DNA of 64,000 bases from an uncultured Roseicyclus sp. (GCA_937139335.1 CAKZPN010000061.1:1-64000); one strand, 5' to 3'. Positions 41,702 through 50,132 are shown, counted from the first letter of the stretch. Numbers and translations: made by a program. The notes: a model not told the origin generated them from the letters alone.

Positions 41702-41881
41702 ATGACCCAGGCACTGGACGCCGAAGAGCAGAGCAAGGATCGCCATTTCCAGCAACTGGCGAAGATCGCCGAGGAAATGATCGACGATCACGGCAAGGAT
41801 TTCGCCACCGGGGCGCTGATCCTGGCGGCGCAATGGATCTCCCAGGGCAGGCTCGGGAAGCCGGACGGCGCGACGCATTAA
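41702..41881 (+). CDS. Small hypothetical protein (59 aa)
   Basis: ATG 41702 follows GGGAGCGAG and lies 19 bases after the propeller gene. The product begins MTQALDAEEQSKDRHFQQLA and ends with a more hydrophobic helix (FATGALILAAQWISQGR). The stop overlaps the convergent gene by 4 bases (TTAA). It is too short to recognise. Its position and ribosome site suggest it is the last member of the coiled-coil/propeller operon. Confidence 0.6.
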   Translation: MTQALDAEEQSKDRHFQQLAKIAEEMIDDHGKDFATGALILAAQWISQGRLGKPDGATH

Positions 41882-42843
41882 TGGCGGCGCGCCTCCTCCC
41901 GGGACAGAGGCTCGGGGGTGGGTGCGTTCAAACTCTGGATCTGGCTGACGAGAATGGCGCTGAGCGGCGCGGCGAGCGCGGCGAAGGTCGCGGGCGATCT
42001 TTCTCCTGCCATCTCCAGGGCGCCGGTCAGATCAGGTGTCACAAGCTGGGCATAGGCGCAGAGCTCATGAATCCGGAACGTCGCGAAATAGAGGCTGTCA
42101 TCGCTCAGCAGGCCCTTGCCGGGACGCGGGTCCGGGGCGGGGGTCCGCAGCAGGTTGCTGTGCACGGCCGTGCTGAGGATCGTCAGCACCGACTTGCGCC
42201 ACTTGGCGTAATCGGTGTCGGCCGAGTGGTCGATCCCCACGGTATAGAGCTTTTGCGAGATCGCCCGGAAGGCGCGGCCGCCGGCGATGTGGCGGCGCCA
42301 GAACTCGTTGGTGTCCTCGACGGTCGCGCATTCGGCGAACCTCTGCGCCAGCTTGGGGCGGATGAGCAACACGAGCGCCATGTCCGCGTCCTCCGAAAGG
42401 GAGCGGGCGACCTGCATCGCGGGCATTGGCAGTTCCGTGAGGGCGAGCAGGCGCAACGCGGTCATCTGTTCGGTCAGCCGCGCAGTGACGCCGGCAAGGC
42501 CATGCCATTGCGCCGCCGTCAGCCCGTCGATGCCGCAGGCATGGCCCGTGGCCGCGGCGGCCTGCAATGCGCGGACCCACAGCAGCGCCTGATCGAAGAG
42601 GAACACGAGGTCGACCGCCGCGCTGTTGGTCGACACGTCAAGGCGCGGAACCGCGCGGAAGCCGGGCAGGCTGCGGATGCCCGCCCGCCAGTGACGGTCG
42701 AAATCCAGCCCCCGCGCGGACCAGAGCTGCTTCACCCGCGCCAGAAGCTGCGGCGACAGATCCGGGTAGGACAGCTCGGGCGGCGTATGAAGCAGCGGGG
42801 CGGTCGCCCCGGGAGGACTGGTTTCGGTCATGGCCTCGGGCAT
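41878..42843 (-). CDS. Hypothetical protein, alpha-helical, 321 aa
   Basis: This is a largely helical protein with no recognised domain or signal peptide. Segments include LSPQLLARVKQLWSARGLDFDRHW, AVDLVFLFDQALLWVRALQ, TALRLLALTELPMPAMQVARSLSEDADMALVLLI and FRAISQKLYTVGIDHSADTDYAKWRKSVLTILSTAVHS. The last part loosely recalls DUF5677-like proteins, but I cannot confirm it. ATG 42843 and 42831 are both possible. It diverges from rpoN by 71 bases and is convergent with the 59-aa gene. Confidence 0.75.
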   Translation of the reverse strand: MPEAMTETSPPGATAPLLHTPPELSYPDLSPQLLARVKQLWSARGLDFDRHWRAGIRSLPGFRAVPRLDVSTNSAAVDLVFLFDQALLWVRALQAAAATGHACGIDGLTAAQWHGLAGVTARLTEQMTALRLLALTELPMPAMQVARSLSEDADMALVLLIRPKLAQRFAECATVEDTNEFWRRHIAGGRAFRAISQKLYTVGIDHSADTDYAKWRKSVLTILSTAVHSNLLRTPAPDPRPGKGLLSDDSLYFATFRIHELCAYAQLVTPDLTGALEMAGERSPATFAALAAPLSAILVSQIQSLNAPTPEPLSREEARRH

Positions 42844-42914
42844 CCTGGCATCGACGCCACAACCGTAACCCGCAACCTGCCGGTATGGCCAGCGGGCTTG
42901 GCGGGGGCTGGCAG

Positions 42915-44174
42915 ATGAGCTTTTCGACGCGGTTGCACACCGGCCAGTCCCAGGTCTTTCGCATGGGACATATCGTCAACGTGCTGCAGATGTCCGGCGA
43001 GGAACTGAACGAGCATCTGCTGCAGGCCGCGCGCGACAATCCCTTGCTTGTGGTGCGACAGCGTCGACGCACAGCGGTTCACGCCGGCACCGCCCGGGGG
43101 CAGATCGAGGCGGCGCAGGCCGACACGCCGACAAGTCTTTACGATCATGTTCTTCGGGACCTGGCCGGGCTGATCGCCCATGGCGGGCCGCTGGAACGGC
43201 TGGTCCTCGCCCTGGTCGAAGAGATCGAGCCCTCGGGCTGGCTCGGGCGTCCGGTGGCAGAGATCGCGGCGGACCTGAGCATCTCGGTGGATCTGGTCGA
43301 AAAGGGCCTCGATCTGGTCCAGAAGCGGGTCACGCCCGCCGGGCTCTTTGCCCGCGATCTTGCCGATTGCCTGCGCCTGCAGCTGGTCGACCAGGACCTC
43401 TGGGATGCCGAGACGGACATTATGCTGCGCCATCTCGGCGTGCTGGAGCAGGGTGACGCAAGGGCGCTGGCGGCCGCGACAGGTCTTGCGAAAGAGACGG
43501 TGGCCCGGCACCTCAAGCGGTTGCGGCAGCTCGACCCCAAGCCCGGCGCCCGGTTCTCGACGGATCTGACGCTGTCCCGGGAGCCCGACGTGCGCGTCGA
43601 AGCGCAGGGCGATGGCTGGATCGCGATCGTGAAATCGGCTTTCGAGACCCAGGTCTCGGTGCTGCCCGAGGTGTCGGGCGACAGCTCGCCCGAACTGAAG
43701 CAGGCGCTGATGCAGGCCTGCGCGCTGAAGCAGGCGCTCGACCTGCGCCAGAACGCCCTGAAGCAGATCATGCGCTACATGCTCGACGTCCAGGGCGACT
43801 ATTTCCGCGACGGTCTCGAGGCGCTGCATCCGCTTACCCAGGCCACGATCGCACAGAAGACGGGGTTTCATCTCAGCACCGTCAGCCGCGTGCTGAACGG
43901 CCTCCTGATCGAGGGGCCGCACGGCATCGTCGAAGCCCGGACGCTCTGCGCTCACTCCGCATCCCATGCCGCGCAGAACTGTCCGTCGAAGCCCAAGGTC
44001 CTGTCGCGGCTGCGCGCCGCGCTGAGGGCCGAGTGCGCTGCGCACCCGCTGTCGGACCAGGATCTGACCGATCTCCTGGGCGCCGAGGGTCTGGCCGTCT
44101 CGCGCCGCGTGGTCGCGAAATACCGCCTCGAGCTTGGCTTCGCGCCGCTGGCCCGACGGCGTCTGCGCGCCTGA
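42915..44174 (+). CDS. rpoN: RNA polymerase sigma-54 factor (divergent RpoN)
   Basis: ATG 42915 is chosen; the frame is open further upstream only as a shadow. The 419-aa protein has region I (LHTGQSQVFRMGHIVNVLQMSGEELNEHL), a core-binding region, a helix-turn-helix-like stretch (HLSTVSRVLNGLLIEGPHG) and an RpoN box variant SRRVVAKYRLELGF (canonical ARRTVAKYRE). The usual STISRVxANK/TPRG element is degraded. Rhodobacter-type bacteria carry several specialised rpoN copies, each for certain activators. The position just upstream of a sigma-54-type promoter suggests this copy serves the monooxygenase operon. Confidence 0.9.
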   Translation: MSFSTRLHTGQSQVFRMGHIVNVLQMSGEELNEHLLQAARDNPLLVVRQRRRTAVHAGTARGQIEAAQADTPTSLYDHVLRDLAGLIAHGGPLERLVLALVEEIEPSGWLGRPVAEIAADLSISVDLVEKGLDLVQKRVTPAGLFARDLADCLRLQLVDQDLWDAETDIMLRHLGVLEQGDARALAAATGLAKETVARHLKRLRQLDPKPGARFSTDLTLSREPDVRVEAQGDGWIAIVKSAFETQVSVLPEVSGDSSPELKQALMQACALKQALDLRQNALKQIMRYMLDVQGDYFRDGLEALHPLTQATIAQKTGFHLSTVSRVLNGLLIEGPHGIVEARTLCAHSASHAAQNCPSKPKVLSRLRAALRAECAAHPLSDQDLTDLLGAEGLAVSRRVVAKYRLELGFAPLARRRLRA

Positions 44175-44276
44175 CCGATCGACCGCCATCGCCCGAAAAT
44201 CCTACCAGCGACACCTAGATCTCTGCGGGTCACGGCCGCACCCGTCGTGGCGGAATGGCGGAAGTGTAAAGCGGTG

Positions 44277-44328
44277 TGTAACGCCCCGCGCGGCGATCCG
44301 TAACGGCCGGGTGTAACGTTTCGTGACA
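44277..44328. promoter_or_regulatory. Candidate activator (MimR-type) binding heptamers
   Basis: TGTAACG at 44277-44283, CGTAACG at 44299-44305, TGTAACG at 44312-44318 and its inverted partner CGTGACA at 44322-44328 lie 127-180 bases upstream of the sigma-54 promoter. The last two form an inverted repeat with a 3-base spacer, as expected for an AcoR/MimR dimer site. The assignment is positional inference. Confidence 0.5.
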
Positions 44329-44454
44329 GTGGCGTTTGCCGCGCGATGCGCCGGTTCGGAAACCCGCGGCTTAGAAAATAAGCAAAAATAAAACTTCATA
44401 AATTTCAGCCACATGACAAGTTTTTTCATGCTGCAAGTGCACATCTGCCCGCGC

Positions 44455-44470
44455 TGGAACGGGACTTGCA
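44455..44470 (+). promoter_or_regulatory. Sigma-54 (-24/-12) promoter of the monooxygenase operon
   Basis: TGGAACGGGACTTGCA matches the consensus TGGCACG-N4-TTGCW with one change in the -24 element and exact 10-base spacing between GG and GC. Transcription would start near 44481. Confidence 0.78.
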
Positions 44471-44585
44471 TGAATGAGGGCATAACACGCGATCGCCCTT
44501 CAGGATGGCCGCGCAAGAACGAAGGATAGGGAGGAAAGACATCACCGGCACCGGTGGCGCAGGCCACGGGGCTGACCGGAGCAGG

Positions 44586-44678
44586 ATGTCGACCGTCTCC
44601 ACCTTTGCCGAGAACCCGAGCGGTGCCGCCCCCGGCGCGCCGCGTGAACCCGAAACGGCGAAAGCCGCCAGAACGTGA
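44586..44678 (+). CDS. Possible 30-codon leader peptide
   Basis: ATG 44586 has GGAG 6 bases upstream and a GC-rich third-position pattern. The product would be 30 residues beginning MSTVSTFAENPSGAAPGAP. It ends 39 bases before mimA, inside the transcript predicted from the sigma-54 promoter. It may be a spurious frame. Confidence 0.25.
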   Translation: MSTVSTFAENPSGAAPGAPREPETAKAART

Positions 44679-44717
44679 CCGGGAAACCGGACTCAGAGCT
44701 GTAAGGAGGCTCATGGC

Positions 44718-46382
44718 ATGACTTTGACGCTTAATAAAATCACGTCACAACGTGGTATCTCGGTCGGGGAGGCGACCAAGAAGATCGCGGATCTCGGATG
44801 GAACCCCACCTACGTCCAGGAAGCCGCCACCTTCCCCACCGACTACAAGATCACCAAGGCGCCGCGCGACCCGATGAAACAGGTCCTGCGTTCCTACTTC
44901 CCGATGGAAGAGGAGAAGGACAACCGGGTCTACGGCGCGCTCGACGCGGCGCTTCGCGGCGACATGTTCCGCAACGTGGAGCCGCGCTGGATCGAGTGGA
45001 TGAAGCTCTTCCTCGCGATCATCCCGTTCCCGGAAATCTCGGCTGCGCGCTCCATGGCGATGGTCGCCCGCCTGGCGCCGGGCGAGGACCTGCGCACCGG
45101 GTTCACCATGCAGATGGTGGACGAATTCCGTCACTCCACGATTCAGATGAACCTGAAGAAGTGGTACATGGAAAACTACATCGACCCGGCAGGCTTCGAC
45201 ATCACCGAAGAAGCTTTCGGCAAGTGCTACGCCACCACCATCGGCCGCCAGTTCGGCGAGGGTTTCATCACCGGCGACACGATGACCGCCGCCTGCATGT
45301 ACCTCACCGTGGTCGCGGAAACCGCCTTCACCAACACGCTCTTCGTGGCGATGCCGTCGGAGGCCGCCCGCAACGGCGACTACGCGCTGCCCACGGTGTT
45401 CCTGTCGGTGCAGTCGGATGAAAGCCGCCACATCGGCAACGGGCACTCGCTGCTCATGGCCGCGCTGAAGGAGCCGGAGAACCACCTGCTGCTCGAGCGT
45501 GACCTGCGCTACGCGTTCTGGCAGAACCACGCCATCGTGGACGCCGCCATCGGCACGTTCATCGAATACGGCACCACCAACCGCGACAAGGACAAGGAGT
45601 CCTACGCGGAAATGTGGCACCGCTGGATCTTCGAGGACTACTACCGGACCTACATGCTGCCGCTCGAGAAGTACGGCGTGAAGGTGCACCACGACGACGT
45701 CCAGGAAGCCTGGAAGCGGATCACCGAAAAGAACTACGTCCACAAGGTCGCGCAGTTCTTCGCCGTCGGCTGGCCCGTCAACTTCTGGCGGATCGAAGCC
45801 CAGACCGACAAGGACTTCGAGTGGTTCGAGCACAAGTACCCGGGCTGGTATGCCGAGTTCGGTGATTTCTGGAAGTGGTACGCCAAGCTGTCGAAGCCCG
45901 GCGAGACCGTCATCACCTTCAACCAGGACACCGGCTACGTCTACCCGCACCGCTGCTGGTCGTGCCTCGTTCCCTGCCTCATCCGCGAGGACATGGTTGT
46001 CGATCAGATCGACGGCAAGTGGCACACCTTCGCCCACGAGCTTGACCGCTGGACCGCCGTGGAGGCGTTCTCGGACGAGTACCAAGGCCGCCCGACGCCG
46101 GCCATGGGCAAGTTCTCGGGCAAGCGCGAGTGGGAAACGGTCTATGACGGCTGGGATCTGGCCGATGCGATCGTCGATCTGAACTTCGTGCGCGACGACG
46201 GCCAGACGCTGGTGCCGCAGCCGCACCTGCGGTTCGACAACAAGGACATGTGGAAGCTCGAGCATGTCCGCGGCCACACCCTGCGCTCGCCGCTGAACAT
46301 GCTGCGCGGCATGTCGGACTCCGAGCGCGAGGCGCATGTCGCCGAATACCGCAAGGGCTTCACCATCAACGCTGTCAACTGA
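44718..46382 (+). CDS. mimA: Soluble di-iron monooxygenase hydroxylase large subunit, MimA/PrmA type
   Basis: This 554-aa hydroxylase alpha subunit (AAGGAGG 8 bases before the start) carries the two di-iron ExxH motifs: E136-F-R-H139 in MVDEFRHSTIQ and E235-S-R-H238 in SDESRHIGNGH. Single glutamates lie between them. Group-5 enzymes of this type (Mim, Prm) hydroxylate propane, phenol or acetone with O2 and NADH. The order large subunit, reductase, small subunit, coupling protein is that of mimABCD. The natural substrate here cannot be read from sequence. Propane, acetone or another short ketone/alkane is likely. Confidence 0.93.
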   Translation: MTLTLNKITSQRGISVGEATKKIADLGWNPTYVQEAATFPTDYKITKAPRDPMKQVLRSYFPMEEEKDNRVYGALDAALRGDMFRNVEPRWIEWMKLFLAIIPFPEISAARSMAMVARLAPGEDLRTGFTMQMVDEFRHSTIQMNLKKWYMENYIDPAGFDITEEAFGKCYATTIGRQFGEGFITGDTMTAACMYLTVVAETAFTNTLFVAMPSEAARNGDYALPTVFLSVQSDESRHIGNGHSLLMAALKEPENHLLLERDLRYAFWQNHAIVDAAIGTFIEYGTTNRDKDKESYAEMWHRWIFEDYYRTYMLPLEKYGVKVHHDDVQEAWKRITEKNYVHKVAQFFAVGWPVNFWRIEAQTDKDFEWFEHKYPGWYAEFGDFWKWYAKLSKPGETVITFNQDTGYVYPHRCWSCLVPCLIREDMVVDQIDGKWHTFAHELDRWTAVEAFSDEYQGRPTPAMGKFSGKREWETVYDGWDLADAIVDLNFVRDDGQTLVPQPHLRFDNKDMWKLEHVRGHTLRSPLNMLRGMSDSEREAHVAEYRKGFTINAVN

Positions 46383-46392
46383 AACGACAAAT

Positions 46393-46418
46393 CCGGGAGC
46401 CGCACCCGCGGCTCCCGG
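46393..46418 (+). terminator. Intercistronic hairpin after mimA
   Basis: A perfect 11-bp stem (CCGGGAGCCGC with 46408-46418) has loop ACCC and no T-run. It probably stabilises the abundant hydroxylase message or lowers read-through into the reductase gene. Confidence 0.6.
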
Positions 46419-46464
46419 GACCTCGGCAACGCGGGTGTCGCGTGCCGTGTCCAGGGAGGAAAGA

Positions 46465-47523
46465 ATGACGGAAGTCTACACCGTCCGATTGGAGCCTGTC
46501 GGCGTGGAATTCAACGTCGAGGAGGGCGAAACGGTCCTCGATGCGGCGTTCCGCCAAGGGATCGCGCTGCCGCACGGGTGCAAGGAGGGGCAATGCTCGG
46601 CCTGCAAATGCGTCCAGCTCGAGGGCGAGACGGAAATGCTGAAATACTCCACCTTTGCGCTGAACGAGATGGAGAAGGACAGCGGCCATATCCTGATGTG
46701 CCGGACACTGGTCTACAGCGACGTGGAAATCGAGCTTCTGAATTACGATGAAGAGGTTCTATCCAAGTCCATTCCGGTCCGGCAATTCTCCGGCAAGATC
46801 GTCGACTTCCAGAAACTGACCCACGACATACGGGGCGTTCAGATCGAGTTGGATGCACCTCTCAAATTCTGGGCAGGCCAATATGTCGACATCACGGTCA
46901 GGACGGAAGCGGGGGAGGAGATTACACGCTCGTTCTCCATGGCAAATCCGCCGAGCGAAACCCAAAAGCTCGGATTCATCATCAAGAAATACCCAGACGG
47001 ACGATTTTCGAACGAACTCGACGGCGGAGGAATCAAGGCCGGCGCCGAAGTCGAAGTCGAAGGCCCCTACGGAATGTGCTTCCGACGGGAAGGCCGGGAA
47101 GGACCCGTGATCCTCGTCGGGGCCGGATCGGGGATGTCGCCGGTCTGGTCGATCCTGAACGACCACGTCGAAAGCGGCGAGGACCGGCCCGTCTACTTCT
47201 TCTACGGCGCGCGCACCCAGGTCGACCTCTTCCGGCTCGAGGAGATCGCGGCGCTGACGGCGGCCAACCCGAGGATCGAGTTCATCCCCGTTCTGAGCCA
47301 CGCCAATGACGACGCCGACTGGACCGGCGAACGCGGCTTCGTCCACGAGGCGGTCGACCGGCGGCTGAAGGAGCTCGGGATCGAGGGTCAGGGTGACGTC
47401 TACGCCTGTGGCCCGCCGCCGATGATCGACGCGTTAACTCCGGTGCTCTTCATGAACGACTTCGACAGCGAACGCATCTTCTACGACAAGTTCACGCCCA
47501 CTTCCGGTTCTTCGGGCCACTGA
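46465..47523 (+). CDS. mimB: Monooxygenase NADH reductase component (2Fe-2S/FAD), MimB/PrmB type
   Basis: ATG 46465 follows GGGAGGAAAG. The 352-aa protein has a plant-type ferredoxin domain with cysteines in PHGCKEGQCSACKC and ILMCRT (residues 1-95). An FAD-binding domain follows (RSFSMANPPSE), then an NAD-binding domain (VILVGAGSGMSPVWSIL, YACGPPPMID). It carries electrons from NADH to the hydroxylase. It differs from standalone dioxygenase reductases by its place between the two hydroxylase subunits. Confidence 0.95.
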   Translation: MTEVYTVRLEPVGVEFNVEEGETVLDAAFRQGIALPHGCKEGQCSACKCVQLEGETEMLKYSTFALNEMEKDSGHILMCRTLVYSDVEIELLNYDEEVLSKSIPVRQFSGKIVDFQKLTHDIRGVQIELDAPLKFWAGQYVDITVRTEAGEEITRSFSMANPPSETQKLGFIIKKYPDGRFSNELDGGGIKAGAEVEVEGPYGMCFRREGREGPVILVGAGSGMSPVWSILNDHVESGEDRPVYFFYGARTQVDLFRLEEIAALTAANPRIEFIPVLSHANDDADWTGERGFVHEAVDRRLKELGIEGQGDVYACGPPPMIDALTPVLFMNDFDSERIFYDKFTPTSGSSGH

Positions 47524-47570
47524 AACCGGCCCGAACGCTAGTGACGTGACAACAACCAAGGGAGGCTACA

Positions 47571-48632
47571 ATGGTAGCAACATCTAGCTCTGTCGGATCC
47601 GGTGCCGCAGGCGCCGCCGAGTTCGTCGGCTCGACCAGCCGCAAGTACAACTACTTCCAGCCGCGCGGCAAGCGGGCGACCCATTACGAGGACGTCACCG
47701 TCGACGTGCAGCCCGATCCGGAGCGGTACCTGATCCAGAACTGGATCATCGAATTCGAGGGCGGCAAGGGCGGCGGCGCTTACCAGAAAGGCAACACCGC
47801 GGCGCTGTCGAGCAACTGGCACGCCTTCCGCGCGCCGGACCAGGAATGGGAACGGACCCATTACCAGCGCCAGTCCAAGATCGAAACGATGGTGCAGAAC
47901 GTCATCACCAACGCCCGCCGGGCAGGTGCGCACAAGGCCTTCGACAAGGCCTGGCTGACGATCCTGCAAAAGCACCTTGGCGCGTGGAAGCACGCGGAAT
48001 TCGGCCTCGGCACGTCGCTCATGCAGGCGCAGCGCTACGGCTACACCCAGATGATCAACAATGCCACGCTGACGAACTCGTCCTACAAGATGCGCCTGAC
48101 CCAGGACATCACGCTGTACCTGGCCGAGATCGGCATGGACATCGACGGCTGGAACGACGAGCTCGGCAAGCAGACCTGGCTGGAAGACCCGATCTGGCAG
48201 CCCTGCCGCGAGGCGGTCGAGACGATCATGGGCTGCGAAGACTACCTGGAGCAGTATTTCGCCATCAACATCGTCTTCGAGCCTCTGGTGGGTGAACTGG
48301 TGCGTTCGGGCTTCTTCATGCAGGCGGCCGCGGCGAACAACGACTTCATCACGCCGCCGGTGATCTCGGCCGCCGAGGCCGACTACGAGCGCAACCTCGC
48401 GAACACAGTCGACCTGATCTACCTGCTCGCGAACGACGAGACGCACCCGGACCACAACCGCACGCTGTTCAAGTCCTGGATCGCCAAGCACGGCGACCTT
48501 GCGGAAAAGGCCGCGACCGCGCTTCAGCCGATCTGGTCGCAGCCGCATTCCAAGCCGGTTTCCTTCCAGGATGTGAAGGATGTCTCGCGCGAGCGGCTCT
48601 TCCAGATCATCGGCGAACTCGGCCTCAATTAA
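47571..48632 (+). CDS. mimC: Monooxygenase hydroxylase small subunit, MimC/PrmC type
   Basis: This 353-aa beta subunit has the ferritin-like fold of MmoB-like small hydroxylase chains but no di-iron ExxH pair, as expected. Characteristic stretches include RKYNYFQPRGKRATHYEDVTVDVQP at the start and AWKHAEFGLGTSLMQAQRYG. GGGAGG precedes the ATG. It forms the dimer scaffold with MimA. Confidence 0.93.
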   Translation: MVATSSSVGSGAAGAAEFVGSTSRKYNYFQPRGKRATHYEDVTVDVQPDPERYLIQNWIIEFEGGKGGGAYQKGNTAALSSNWHAFRAPDQEWERTHYQRQSKIETMVQNVITNARRAGAHKAFDKAWLTILQKHLGAWKHAEFGLGTSLMQAQRYGYTQMINNATLTNSSYKMRLTQDITLYLAEIGMDIDGWNDELGKQTWLEDPIWQPCREAVETIMGCEDYLEQYFAINIVFEPLVGELVRSGFFMQAAAANNDFITPPVISAAEADYERNLANTVDLIYLLANDETHPDHNRTLFKSWIAKHGDLAEKAATALQPIWSQPHSKPVSFQDVKDVSRERLFQIIGELGLN

Positions 48633-48654
48633 TCATCGGAAATGGGAACACAAG

Positions 48655-49026
48655 ATGTCTAGCACAGCGCGTAATGCCACGAAGAAGAACATCTTCAAGG
48701 CGATGAAGGATATCACCTTCGACCAGACCATTTCGCACCAATGCGGGGTGACGATGAATGACTCGGTCGAGGCGCGGGCCATCGCGGAATTCATGGAGGA
48801 GAACGACCCGAAGGTCACCGTCACGTATAATCCGGCAACCATCCGGATCGACGGCGAGGGCAAGCTGATCTTCAAAATGGACGAGATCACCGAATATCTC
48901 GGCCGCGATATGACCGCCGAAATCTTCGAGGTGAATACCTCGACCCATTACGGTCGCATGGTCCGGGTCGACGACAATACCGTGATCCTCTTCGGCGACA
49001 TGAACGAGGTGATGGAATTCATCTGA
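48655..49026 (+). CDS. mimD: Monooxygenase coupling/effector protein, MimD (MmoB/DmpM family)
   Basis: ATG 48655 is in the gap after mimC. The 123-aa cofactor-less protein has CGVTMNDSVEARAIAEFMEEN, VTVTYNPATIRIDGEGKLIF and GDMNEVMEFI, typical of the DmpM/MmoB regulatory protein. It binds the hydroxylase and controls O2 activation and substrate access. Confidence 0.93.
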   Translation: MSSTARNATKKNIFKAMKDITFDQTISHQCGVTMNDSVEARAIAEFMEENDPKVTVTYNPATIRIDGEGKLIFKMDEITEYLGRDMTAEIFEVNTSTHYGRMVRVDDNTVILFGDMNEVMEFI

Positions 49027-49041
49027 GGCCCTGCCTCTTCC

Positions 49042-49064
49042 GGGGCCGGGCAGCGTCCGGCCCC
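49042..49064 (+). terminator. Hairpin after mimD
   Basis: GGGGCCGG pairs with CCGGCCCC (49057-49064) around a 7-base loop. It marks the end of the four structural genes and may reduce expression of the accessory genes that follow. Confidence 0.55.
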
Positions 49065-49105
49065 ATTCACTCAGCCACTCCGACAGCAATTCCAGGGAGG
49101 ATCTC

Positions 49106-50128
49106 ATGTACAAGACACCGGACGGCAAGGAAATCTTCGTTCTCGACGGGCACACCCATTTCTGGGACGGCAGCCCCGAGAACCAGTCCAACGTTCACGG
49201 CAAGCAGTTCATCGACTGCTTCTACGCCTACCACACCAACCTGAGCCCGCCCGAGCATCTGTGGGAAAAGGCGCGCTTCGAGAAATACTCCGAGGATGAC
49301 ATCTACCGCGACCTGTTCGTCGACGGCCCGGACGACATGGCGATCATCCAGACCACCGTTCTGAGGGATTTCTACAAGAACGGCTTCGGCTGCCTGGAGC
49401 GTTCCACCGACATGGCCCGGCGCCACCCCGAGCGGTTCATCGTCAACGGCTCCTTCGACCCGCGCGATGGCGAGAAGGCGCTCGAATACATCCACTACAT
49501 GAAAGAGAACTTCGATATCCAGGGCGTGAAGATGTACACGGCCGAGTGGAACGGTGGCAGCAAGGGCTGGGCGCTGAATGATCCGGCCGCCTACAAGTGC
49601 TTCGAGCTTTGCGAGAAGCTCGGGATCAAGAACATCCACGTCCACAAGGGGCCGACGATCATCCCGCTGTCGAAGGATGCGTTCAGCGTCGACGACGTGG
49701 ACTACGCCGCCACCGACTTCCAGAACCTGAACTGGATCGTGGAGCACTGCGGCCTGCCGCGGCTGGACGATTTCTGCTGGATCGCGGTGCAGGAAACCAA
49801 TGTCTACGCCGGTCTCGCCGTGGCGCTTCCGTTTATCCATGCGCGCCCGCGCTACTTCGCCGAGGTGATCGCGGAACTGCTGTTCTGGGTCGGCGAGGAC
49901 AAGATCCTGTTCGGCTCGGACTACGCGATCTGGACGCCCGGCTGGCTGGTCGACAAATTCTGGAACTTCCAGATCCCCGACGACATCGCGCAGGAACGTG
50001 GCGTGCAGCTGACCGACGAGATCAAGGAGAAGATCCTCGGCCTCAACGCCGCGCGGCTCTACGGGATCGACGTCGAGGCGAAGAAGAAGCAACTCTCCGG
50101 TGCGCCGGTTCAGATTGCGGCGGAGTGA
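49106..50128 (+). CDS. Amidohydrolase-2-family protein of the monooxygenase operon
   Basis: This 340-aa TIM-barrel protein has the metal motif DGHTHFW near the N-terminus, VHKGPT, IVEHCGLPRLDDF and an LFGSDYAIW motif with the catalytic Asp, as in decarboxylase/lactonase members of amidohydrolase 2. A gene of this type is found in the same place in mycobacterial mim/prm operons. Its role there is not firmly known; hydrolysis or decarboxylation of an oxidation product, or an accessory role, are both possible. GGGAGG precedes the ATG. Confidence 0.9.
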   Translation: MYKTPDGKEIFVLDGHTHFWDGSPENQSNVHGKQFIDCFYAYHTNLSPPEHLWEKARFEKYSEDDIYRDLFVDGPDDMAIIQTTVLRDFYKNGFGCLERSTDMARRHPERFIVNGSFDPRDGEKALEYIHYMKENFDIQGVKMYTAEWNGGSKGWALNDPAAYKCFELCEKLGIKNIHVHKGPTIIPLSKDAFSVDDVDYAATDFQNLNWIVEHCGLPRLDDFCWIAVQETNVYAGLAVALPFIHARPRYFAEVIAELLFWVGEDKILFGSDYAIWTPGWLVDKFWNFQIPDDIAQERGVQLTDEIKEKILGLNAARLYGIDVEAKKKQLSGAPVQIAAE

Positions 50129-50132
50129 CACG

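Larger units (their letters stand above)
44175..44717. promoter_or_regulatory. 543-bp regulatory region upstream of the monooxygenase operon
   Basis: From left to right it holds four TGTAACG/CGTAACG-type heptamers (44277-44328), an AT-rich tract suited to DNA bending (about 44370-44415), a -24/-12 promoter (44455-44470) and a leader of about 235 nucleotides. The layout is that of enhancer, bend and sigma-54 promoter. mimR is encoded at the far end of the cluster. Confidence 0.7.
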
